Shown here: one piece after another, positions 1 through 5,753 of the stretch | How positions within the stretch are numbered: the stretch's first letter is position 1 | How the letters are laid out: every line of letters starts with the position of its first letter | Assembly: GCA_913031405.1 (NCBI GenBank) | Contig: CAJWCX010000016.1 | Span: 1 to 11,181, forward strand | DNA length: 11,181 bases | Reading direction: 5' to 3' | Source of the DNA: an uncultured Flavobacteriales bacterium | Lineage (GTDB): Bacteria > Bacteroidota > Bacteroidia > Flavobacteriales_D > Crocinitomicaceae | The notes under the pieces: generated by a model | The model's input: only the letters and a program-made list of their open reading frames with translations | Database searches by the model: none | What the model was told of the DNA's origin: nothing | Made by a program: the position numbers and the translations under genes

Positions 1-867
1 GAAGCTTTCTACTCTCTTCCCAGCGATAAAAAATTCATGATCTGCCCCATTAATTTCTATTAATTTAGTCAAAACACCTTTGTGTTTTAGTTTATTGTGC
101 ATTTCCACGGAATGTGAATAGTCTACCTTTTCGTCAGATTTAGAATGGATCATTAACATGGGTGGATCATCAATAGAAACATGGCTTATCGGAGAGGCTT
201 CAGTAGAGATTTGATGTTCTATTGAACCTTTAATTAGTTGCTCTTTCTTTCTAAATCCCAAGTAAAAACTCACATCTGTTTCTCCCAAAAGATTCATTGG
301 AGCGCAAAGCGCAACAACGCATTGAACTTTAGCACTCAATTTGTTTATTGGGTTATCATCATGCTTGTTTTCATATCCATTTAGTAAACCCAACATACTT
401 GCTAGATAACCTCCTGATGATTCTCCAATAGCTCCGATTTTATCTGGATTGATGTTGTATTTTTTTGCGTTATGCCGAATAAAACGAACAGCCCTTTGAA
501 CATCAGCAATCTGAGTCGGGTATTTAAACCTTGGTGTCATCCGGTGGTTTAATGCGAAAATTGTATAGCCAGCGTCTAGCAAAGCCTCTGAATGAAATTT
601 TACTGCTCTCCAATCACTTAGCAATGCAGCATCGAGTGATAATGGTCTAGTCCAACCGCTTCCGGATATTTGAACAATTCCATATCCGTTTGGCTTCTTC
701 GGATAGTAGACATCCATCAGTAGCGCTAAGCCTGAGTAATTTCCATATACAACATGCGTATCTTGCTTAGCTGCATTCGATGGTTTTGATGACGCATTAG
801 CTTCTGCATTTGCAATAATTATTAAAACATATGCAATAATAAGTAATTGAATTTTCTTCATTGGCAT
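1..867 (-). CDS. Secreted alpha/beta-hydrolase, BD-FAE/acetyl-esterase type (3' end beyond window)
   Basis: I translated an open frame of 289 codons that runs off the left edge without a stop. The N-terminus (MPMKK followed by LLIIAYVLIIIANAEA) is a typical signal peptide, so the product is probably exported. It carries the nucleophile elbow GESSGG (Ser150), a later SDEKVDY segment (Asp245) and GADHEF (His277), in the order Ser-Asp-His of the alpha/beta-hydrolase fold. The stretch FALNHRMTPRFKYPTQIADV resembles the region before the elbow in BD-FAE/esterase-lipase (COG0657-like) enzymes. Such enzymes remove acetyl or feruloyl esters from polysaccharides. The usual HGGG oxyanion motif is replaced by ISGSGW at about residues 68-73. 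The start is 867 (ATG) or 861 (ATG, MKK). Neither has an SD. A weak TTGTCA-like -35 lies at 905-910 on this strand. The exact substrate is not readable. Confidence 0.88.
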   Translation of the reverse strand, partial: MPMKKIQLLIIAYVLIIIANAEANASSKPSNAAKQDTHVVYGNYSGLALLMDVYYPKKPNGYGIVQISGSGWTRPLSLDAALLSDWRAVKFHSEALLDAGYTIFALNHRMTPRFKYPTQIADVQRAVRFIRHNAKKYNINPDKIGAIGESSGGYLASMLGLLNGYENKHDDNPINKLSAKVQCVVALCAPMNLLGETDVSFYLGFRKKEQLIKGSIEHQISTEASPISHVSIDDPPMLMIHSKSDEKVDYSHSVEMHNKLKHKGVLTKLIEINGADHEFFIAGKRVESF

Positions 868-986
868 TTCTTAGAGTTAAAAATATTTATTAACATTAAA
901 AAAGTGACAAAATCTTGCCTTCGAAAAAAAGACGTATCAAGCAACATTACTTTTGCAAAACTGAACTCGTTGCTTGTATTTTAAAT

Positions 987-1037
987 CCTAAGATAGCACT
1001 AAAATCGTGTTATTATCGATTTAAGTTGGTTAAGTAA
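987..1037 (+). pseudogene. Decayed remnant of a YYRV-type C-terminal tail
   Basis: The last 16 codons before the TAA at 1035-1037 read PKIALKSCYYRFKLVK. These align with the ends of the two intact tail-bearing proteins in this window (RRRALFPKQYYRVKLLE and SRKAIFQKQYYRVRLLD), with one residue missing. The frame is open only back to about 900, has no start and no upstream domain, and is followed immediately by the same intergenic repeat that follows the two intact genes. It is best read as the last scrap of a third tail-bearing gene that was deleted or eroded, or as a copied 3' module. The similarity is short but sits in exactly the expected place relative to the repeat. Confidence 0.6.
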
Positions 1038-1183
1038 TCAGCGCTAAGAACTAATCCATAAGTTTATCATTTTTCGGCGGATGTTGGCGCCGCGCAGTAA
1101 ATAAACTCACAGCTTTCGGGGCTAAATGGATGCCCAAAACACCATTCAAGCCCACTCTAGCCATCTTCCCGCGGCTTTTGATA
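1035..1183 (+). repeat. Intergenic repeat, copy 1 (follows the decayed tail)
   Basis: From the stop codon on, about 149 nt align with 2482-2630 nearly without gaps and at roughly four in five bases by eye. Shared blocks include ACTAAGAACT-like and GTTTATC near the start, GGATGTTGGCGCCGC, AGCTTTCGGGG, and CCCACTCTAGCCATCTT with a following CCGCGG. The complement contains a 62-codon open frame (1239-1051) that I regard as a by-product. It fills most of the gap between the decayed tail and the next gene. Function is unknown: a 3'-UTR element, a non-autonomous mobile repeat or the residue of an old antisense gene are all possible. Confidence 0.75.
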
Positions 1184-1291
1184 CTATTCGGCCTTTTAAG
1201 CGGCATTTTGAAGTTCATACAATCAACTGAACTCTGCAATTTCGTTTTTTTGTTAGATTGAATATATTTATATCTTTATTAATTTGTGTTA

Positions 1292-1297
1292 TATAAT
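1292..1297 (+). promoter_or_regulatory. Possible -10 box for the downstream hydrolase
   Basis: A perfect TATAAT sits in a very AT-rich stretch about 63 nt before the ATG at 1360. No convincing -35 is seen at 16-18 nt spacing, so the call rests on the hexamer and position alone. In DNA this AT-rich such hexamers occur by chance. Confidence 0.3.
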
Positions 1298-1359
1298 AAA
1301 ATATTTACCACTAATGACAATCTCTGCTATTTTTTGCGTAGTTTTTGTTTTTTCATAAT

Positions 1360-2484
1360 ATGAAAAAAAATTTAACTATTTTCTTATCAGTTTTTTTGTT
1401 AGTGAGCGCTCATGCGCAAAACTTACGTAAAGAATATATTATTCATAATAATGTTAATAGGGAATATTTAATATATATTCCTAAGTCGTACGACGAATCG
1501 AAACAACATCCATTGTTATTCAACTTTCACGGAGGAGGAGGCACGGCTACAGGCCATTTGCAGTATTCCGATATGCGTAAGTTGGCAGAGGATAACAAAT
1601 TTATACTAGTCTACCCTCAAGGTAGTAGAATAGATGGAAAAGAAGTAGAAGAGGGAAAAGGGGGAAAAGTGAAGGGGACACATTGGAATCCAGACTTGCC
1701 GAGTGTTCTTCATAACAAAAGCAAAGCAGATGATTATGGGTTTCTAGAATCCATGATTGATAAAATTGATTCAGATTATTCTATAAACAACAACAAAGTT
1801 TATTTATGTGGTTTTTCTAACGGAGCCGATTTCGCTCTTTCTGCGGCATGCTATTTGCACAAAAAGGTTGCAGCTGCCGCCTCAATTGCTGGGCTTCAAT
1901 CAGGTGAGATCAATAAAAGTAGTACTCCAACTAACCCTAAAGGAATAATGATTGTTCATGGCGACTCTGATCCAACAAGGCCTTATTATGATGGATTACA
2001 ATACTTTGGGATTAAGTTTAATATGTCGGTGCCGGAAATTTTAGACTATTGGGTTGGCATAAATCAAATCGATGAGGAGCCTATAAAGAACAGCTTTACT
2101 TATGGAGGACAGAAGATTGAACATTCCAAGTATGTAGATATTATGGGAAAAAGTTCAATAGAGCATTATAAGGTTATAAACGGAGGGCATACATTGTTTG
2201 ATTTTGAAGTTAATGACAAAAGTTTGAATGAAGTTATATGGGATTTCTTGTCTAAGCATAAGATCAAAAAAACCGAACTAGTCATAAAGACAATAGATGC
2301 ACTTCCATTTACTTTTATTTTTAATTCCGAAAAAGATGCTGTGTATTCTATGGAAGTATCAGAAGATTTAATCGAATGGTCAAAACTTCGAGAGATTAGA
2401 GGATCTGGGAATAAAATAGAGGTGGTAGATTCTAGAAAGGCTATTTTTCAAAAACAGTACTACCGGGTTAGGTTATTGGATTAA
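1360..2484 (+). CDS. Secreted PHB-depolymerase/feruloyl-esterase-like hydrolase with YYRV tail
   Basis: The product is 374 residues if started at the ATG of MKKNLTIFLSVFLLVSAHAQ, which gives a clean signal peptide. A TTG five codons upstream (1345) is less likely. Residues 30-290 are an alpha/beta-hydrolase of the LpqC/PHB-depolymerase/polyhydroxybutyrate-esterase type (COG3509-like). Visible motifs are the oxyanion motif HGGGG (about 57-61), nucleophile elbow GFSNG (Ser153), HGDSD (Asp202 or 204) and GGHT (His277). These enzymes hydrolyse polyester or ferulate/acetyl esters outside the cell; the substrate here is unknown. Residues from about 307 on form a separate tail (YSMEVSEDLIEW then KQYYRVRLLD at the end) homologous to the tail of the LRR protein at 4260-5261. 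Intergenic repeat copy 2 starts at its stop codon. No SD is seen. It is probably monocistronic. Confidence 0.9.
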   Translation: MKKNLTIFLSVFLLVSAHAQNLRKEYIIHNNVNREYLIYIPKSYDESKQHPLLFNFHGGGGTATGHLQYSDMRKLAEDNKFILVYPQGSRIDGKEVEEGKGGKVKGTHWNPDLPSVLHNKSKADDYGFLESMIDKIDSDYSINNNKVYLCGFSNGADFALSAACYLHKKVAAAASIAGLQSGEINKSSTPTNPKGIMIVHGDSDPTRPYYDGLQYFGIKFNMSVPEILDYWVGINQIDEEPIKNSFTYGGQKIEHSKYVDIMGKSSIEHYKVINGGHTLFDFEVNDKSLNEVIWDFLSKHKIKKTELVIKTIDALPFTFIFNSEKDAVYSMEVSEDLIEWSKLREIRGSGNKIEVVDSRKAIFQKQYYRVRLLD

Positions 2485-2630
2485 TCGGCACTAAGAACTG
2501 CTCCATGAGTTTATCTTTTTTCGACGGATGTTGGCGCCGCTCATAAAATAAACACAGAGCTTTCGGGGTTTACTGGATTGGCCAAAATTCCATTTAAACC
2601 CACTCTAGCCATCTTTCCGCGGTTTTGATA
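2482..2630 (+). repeat. Intergenic repeat, copy 2 (follows the hydrolase)
   Basis: This is the closest partner of 1035-1183, the same length and collinear. The similarity continues leftwards into the coding tail of the hydrolase, so the repeated unit includes the gene's 3' end. The central GGATGTTGGCGCCGC block is identical in copies 1 and 2. In copy 1 the arms CGGCG/CGCCG could close a small hairpin around GATGTTGG; copy 2 has one mismatch in this stem. On the complement, the last 15 codons before the TAA opposite the tail read in the same frame as the ORF at 5643-5245. Confidence 0.8.
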
Positions 2631-2680
2631 ATTTTCTTTGACGATTCATTATGAATGGAATGCCAATATTGTTCATTAAT

Positions 2681-2686
2681 GGGAGG
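2681..2686 (+). promoter_or_regulatory. Strong Shine-Dalgarno serving a leader ORF, not the annotated start
   Basis: GGGAGG is the only strong SD I see in the window. It is 6 nt from the GTG at 2693 but 29 nt from the ATG of the sialate esterase at 2716, too far to serve that start directly. This points to translation of the short leader ORF with reinitiation at the overlapping ATG. Confidence 0.5.
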
Positions 2687-2692
2687 TAACGC

Positions 2693-2719
2693 GTGAAAAA
2701 TAGATTCATTAATCAATGA
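2693..2719 (+). CDS. Eight-codon leader ORF overlapping the next start (ATGA)
   Basis: GTG followed by seven codons (MKNRFINQ) and a TGA at 2717-2719. The TGA shares ATGA with the ATG of the downstream gene at 2716. The strong SD lies 6 nt before the GTG. The arrangement matches termination-reinitiation coupling, in which ribosomes finishing the leader restart one base back. The peptide has no run of one amino acid and no obvious attenuator hairpin, so classical attenuation is not supported. A sequencing or annotation frameshift is unlikely because the main ORF begins directly with a good signal peptide at the ATG. Confidence 0.4.
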   Translation: MKNRFINQ

Positions 2720-4257
2720 TCATTCGAAAATTATCTAAATTCTTTTTATCATTACTCAGTAGCTTTTACTTCTGTTCAACTAGCCATGCAGGAGATTTAC
2801 TTCAACCTGCAAAAATCTTTTCACACAACATGGTACTGCAACAGGGAGGAGAAGTCCCAATTTGGGGGAAATCAAACCCAAACGTAAAAGTAACAGTGGA
2901 GTATGCAGGCCAAAAAAAAGTAACCAAAGCCGATGGCAACGGTAAGTGGAGTCTTAATTTGGAACCCATGATTGCGGCTTCTAATCCAAATGTCTTAAAA
3001 GTTTTCACAAAGAGTAAAGAATTCAGATTTAACAACGTAGTCGTAGGTGAAGTCTGGTTTTCTGGTGGTCAATCTAACATGGCATATAATGCTGGCGGTA
3101 TGGCGAAACATTTGGAGTTGGGTAAGTCCCTTTTGGACAAAGCGGATTATCCAAATATTCGGTTTAGGAGAGTAAATGAAACGAATAGTTCGATACCCAA
3201 AGAAGATTTGAGTGGTGGGAGTTGGTTTGTATGCAACAAAGACTCAGTAAAGTCCTTTTCCGCAGTCGGTTTTATTTTTTCTAGAAGGCTTCATCTGGAA
3301 CTAAAAATTCCTATAGGCGTTATTGATTGTTCTTGGGGCGGAACACCGATTGAACCATACATCCCATCTGAAGCATTCAAAGACCATCCAACATTAGACA
3401 AGCTATTGAGTCATGCAAAAGCACGGGATTTTGAATCAATAAAAAAGATGCGAGGAGGAACATTTGTAAGAAGTGACGCATGGCTTGCAGGAGCAATTTA
3501 CAATTCAAGGGTTTCGCCTGTTGCACCATACGCTATTCGCGGCTTTACGTGGTATCAGGCAGAGTCAAATTGCGGTACAGGGGAAGACCCACGCGATTAT
3601 GCTCACAAGATGAGAGCTTTAATACGCGGCTGGAGGAAATCATGGGATAACACAAATCTACCATTTTATTACGTTCAACTACCACAATGGCACAGCTACG
3701 CTTGGACATATGCAAGAGAAGAACAGTTACGAGCATTAGATGAGCCAAAAACAGGAATGGTTGTTACTGTAGATTTAGATTTTAACAATGATATTCACCC
3801 ACCGAATAAAATTGACGTCGGTGAAAGGCTAGCACTTTGGCCGATGAAAAATGAGTACAATTTATCAAAGCCCACAAGTGGCCCTTTGTTTAAATCTTTT
3901 GAGCATAAAGATGAATTCATAATAGTTAGATTTAATCATTCCAAAGCGGGATTAATGATCGGTAAATCAGTTGTTGGAGATGTATTGGAAGATAAGGGTG
4001 CTAAATTGTTTGGATTTGAATTAGCCGATGCTCATGGTGTTTGGCACGAAGCAAAAGCTTCCATTGAGAATAATTCAATTATTTTGGACAAATCTGGTAT
4101 AGAGGAACCAAGAGCGGTGAGATATGCTTGTCACCCTAAAGCTCCAAAAAATAAACAGTGGAATCTCTATAATAAATCCAAACTCCCGGCATCACCTTTT
4201 TGCTCTGATTGGAGCCTTATGAAGTATGATCCCACCAAAAACCCAATGCCTAAATAG
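2716..4257 (+). CDS. Sialate O-acetylesterase-like secreted SGNH hydrolase
   Basis: 513 residues. The signal peptide (MIIRKLSKFFLSLLSSFYFC, cleavage probably after STSHA at residue 25) fixes the start at 2716. An Ig-like/jelly N-terminal segment (about 30-105, with IFSHNMVLQQ and VPIWGK) precedes the catalytic domain. That domain has block I GGQSNM (Ser120), DCSWGGTPIEPY (about 204-215), WYQAESN (279-285) and the late NDIHPPNK with Asp359 and His361. This order is typical of the SASA/DUF303 family. Its members remove O-acetyl groups from sialic acids or from plant and algal polysaccharides. Length is normal for the family (about 480-650). It lacks the YYRV tail of its neighbours. It is coupled upstream to a leader ORF and is followed after only 2 nt by the LRR gene, so the two are very likely co-transcribed. 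Confidence 0.9.
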   Translation: MIIRKLSKFFLSLLSSFYFCSTSHAGDLLQPAKIFSHNMVLQQGGEVPIWGKSNPNVKVTVEYAGQKKVTKADGNGKWSLNLEPMIAASNPNVLKVFTKSKEFRFNNVVVGEVWFSGGQSNMAYNAGGMAKHLELGKSLLDKADYPNIRFRRVNETNSSIPKEDLSGGSWFVCNKDSVKSFSAVGFIFSRRLHLELKIPIGVIDCSWGGTPIEPYIPSEAFKDHPTLDKLLSHAKARDFESIKKMRGGTFVRSDAWLAGAIYNSRVSPVAPYAIRGFTWYQAESNCGTGEDPRDYAHKMRALIRGWRKSWDNTNLPFYYVQLPQWHSYAWTYAREEQLRALDEPKTGMVVTVDLDFNNDIHPPNKIDVGERLALWPMKNEYNLSKPTSGPLFKSFEHKDEFIIVRFNHSKAGLMIGKSVVGDVLEDKGAKLFGFELADAHGVWHEAKASIENNSIILDKSGIEEPRAVRYACHPKAPKNKQWNLYNKSKLPASPFCSDWSLMKYDPTKNPMPK

Positions 4258-4259
4258 TT

Positions 4260-5261
4260 GTGATAATTAGAATCATTGATTTGTTCTCCAGAGGTAAATC
4301 AGACAACAAAATTAATAAATTTCATCAAGTGATTAATAGATTTAAACAATTAAAAATAATACTTCTATACATTGCTTTTGTGCCTTCAATCGTTTTCGCC
4401 GATCCATTGACTTACAAAGTTGATGGAGAAACGGTTACTGTAGTCGATTGCGATGAGAGTGCTTCTGGAAAGTTAGTTATTCCATCTAGTTATGAAGATA
4501 AACCAGTGATTTCCATTGAAGGTTATGCCTTCAACTCTTGTAGTGGTCTGACGAGTGTGACGGTACCAGACAGCGTCACTAGCATTGGAAGGTTTGCCTT
4601 TGGTTACTGCAGTAATCTGACAAGTGTGACGATACCAGATAGCGTCACTAGCATTGGACAAGATGCATTCTGGAGCTGCAGTAATCTGCTGAGCGTGACG
4701 ATTCCCGACAGCGTCACTAGGATTGAGAATATGACTTTCAGGAACTGCGGTAATCTGACAAGCGTGATAATTGGCAATAAAGTCAAAAGCATTGGCCGCT
4801 GGGCATTTAGGGACTGCAGTAATCTTACGAATGTGACAATTCCTGAAAATGTCACCCAAATTGGAAGTTGGGCCTTCTCCGGTTGCAGTAGTCTAAAGAG
4901 TATTACTTTTGAAGGTAATGCGCCTTCTTCGTTTGGTTCCGATGTTTTCAAAAACTTACCCATTGAGGCGACAATTACAGTTACAGCTGGAGCAACCGGC
5001 TTTGACGAAACTTTTGGAGGACTACCTGTTCAGATTCTTAAAAAGAAATTGGCAATTACCTCTTTCAACAAACACGCCGCACCATTTTCCCTCACCTTCG
5101 AAACCGAATCAGATTCTACTTACAAAATTGAAGCCTCACACGACTTGCAGAAATGGGGAGAGATAGGCGAAGTTCAAGGCACCGGAAGTTCTGTTAAGTT
5201 CCTAGAGCGCCGAAGGGCACTATTCCCAAAGCAATACTACCGAGTTAAGTTATTGGAGTAA
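4260..5261 (+). CDS. Exported BspA-type leucine-rich repeat (LRR_5) protein with YYRV tail
   Basis: 333 residues from a GTG that lies 2 nt after the stop of the sialate esterase. The hydrophobic signal segment (KIILLYIAFVPSIVFA, residues 32-47) is preceded by an unusually long charged region. A second in-frame GTG at 4329 (residue 24) would give a more normal signal peptide, so the start is uncertain; neither has an SD. Residues 72-234 hold LRR_5 repeats of exactly 23 residues (LTSVTIPDSVTSIG-x-x-AF-x-x-CSN; leucines at 97, 120, 143, 166, 189, 212). This is the BspA/TpLRR pattern found in surface and adhesive proteins. Residues from about 264 on are the tail shared with the hydrolase at 1360-2484, ending KQYYRVKLLE. 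The role is probably binding or surface display; nothing enzymatic is visible. The last 17 nt overlap a convergent ORF. Confidence 0.85.
   Translation: MIIRIIDLFSRGKSDNKINKFHQVINRFKQLKIILLYIAFVPSIVFADPLTYKVDGETVTVVDCDESASGKLVIPSSYEDKPVISIEGYAFNSCSGLTSVTVPDSVTSIGRFAFGYCSNLTSVTIPDSVTSIGQDAFWSCSNLLSVTIPDSVTRIENMTFRNCGNLTSVIIGNKVKSIGRWAFRDCSNLTNVTIPENVTQIGSWAFSGCSSLKSITFEGNAPSSFGSDVFKNLPIEATITVTAGATGFDETFGGLPVQILKKKLAITSFNKHAAPFSLTFETESDSTYKIEASHDLQKWGEIGEVQGTGSSVKFLERRRALFPKQYYRVKLLE
4548..4961 (+). repeat. Six 69-nt units inside the LRR gene
   Basis: Six successive 69-nt units encode the 23-residue LRRs. Units 1 to 3 are close to identical at DNA level (AGCGTCACTAGCATTGG and CTGCAGTAATCTG recur); units 4 to 6 drift and the last is degenerate. 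They create long but meaningless open frames on the complement. Near-identity of neighbouring units suggests recent unit duplication or conversion. Confidence 0.85.
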
Positions 5262-5643
5262 TCGGTGCTAAGAACTGATTCATAAATTTATTTTTTTTAA
5301 GCAGATGGTTTCGATATTTATCGGAACAAAATGCAGCGCCGATTAAGTCATCAGGAACAGGCATTAAAATCATCCCTGCGGCCTTCCACGTTGCCGCTAA
5401 GCAAGAAACAATTACTTTGTGAGTTTCTCCACCTTCATCTGCAAAAGTTAGCTCACGATGCATTTCGAAGCGTTTGTCCACTCCAACTACCGGATACCGC
5501 GGATCATCGACTTCCAAAGGGCAACCCCAAGCGAAGTCATAACCGCGCTTTTCAATTAGGATAAATCTCAGATTTTTAACAAAGCGCCTTAGACCGTAAG
5601 GGTTAGCCTTCTTGGGGTTGTGAATCATGAGGATTTTAATCAT
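5245..5643 (-). CDS. Hypothetical protein, C-terminus formed by the intergenic repeat
   Basis: 132 residues from an ATG (MIKILMIHNPKKANPYGLRR). I do not recognise the family. The composition is protein-like, with mixed charged and hydrophobic segments (CPLEVDDPRYPVVGVDKRFE, AGMILMPVPDDLIGAAF), no signal peptide and no membrane segment. The codons look like normal coding. The last 20 or so codons (KKNKFMNQFLAPITPIT) lie in intergenic repeat copy 3 and run antisense into the LRR gene by 17 nt. The same reading exists on the complement of copy 2 (KKDKLMEQFLVPINPIT) and, with a stop, copy 1. Either this is a real small gene whose relatives have decayed elsewhere, or a gene truncated by the repeat. 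No SD. It is divergent from the TIR gene, 110 nt away. Confidence 0.45.
   Translation of the reverse strand: MIKILMIHNPKKANPYGLRRFVKNLRFILIEKRGYDFAWGCPLEVDDPRYPVVGVDKRFEMHRELTFADEGGETHKVIVSCLAATWKAAGMILMPVPDDLIGAAFCSDKYRNHLLKKNKFMNQFLAPITPIT
5259..5305 (+). repeat. Intergenic repeat, copy 3 (short, follows the LRR gene)
   Basis: Directly after the LRR stop, TAATCGGTGCTAAGAACTG and the following TTCATAAATTTAT line up with the starts of copies 1 and 2. The similarity fades after about 45 nt; the GGCGCC block is absent. As in copy 2, it continues leftwards into the tail-coding end of the gene. Confidence 0.65.
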
Positions 5644-5683
5644 TGGAACTTCAGGAGAATCGGTTTCACTTTTCGTCGATCAA

Positions 5684-5710
5684 TTGACAGCAGATTTCAT
5701 CTTTTACAAA
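5684..5710 (+). promoter_or_regulatory. Possible promoter of the TIR gene
   Basis: A consensus TTGACA lies at 5684-5689. The best -10 candidate, TACAAA at 5705-5710, is only 15 nt away and matches TATAAT at 4 of 6. It lies in the 110-nt divergent spacer, 44 nt before the ATG. Short spacing makes this weak. Confidence 0.28.
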
Positions 5711-5753
5711 CGATAGTTTAGCGGTGAATATTTCCGCGTGATGTTGAATTGCC

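Noticed and set aside
1051..1239. 62-codon minus-strand ORF inside repeat copy 1
   Set aside because: It lies within the intergenic repeat. The matching frame in copy 2 is broken by a stop, and no SD or protein family is visible.
2470..2640. Integron attC site suggested by GTTAGGT (2466-2472) and repeated gene-repeat-gene units
   Set aside because: The GTTRRRY match is part of the codons for YRVRLL. No matching inverse core site or attC-like fold is seen, and no integron integrase features are present in the recombinase.
4473..4963. Long minus-strand ORFs of 128 and 119 codons with repetitive sequence
   Set aside because: They are complements of the 69-nt LRR units; their internal repeats simply mirror the coding repeats.
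5331..5564. 77-codon plus-strand ORF
   Set aside because: It is antisense to the more protein-like minus-strand ORF at 5643-5245, and its product is rich in Ser, Gln, Arg and Leu as is typical of out-of-frame translation.
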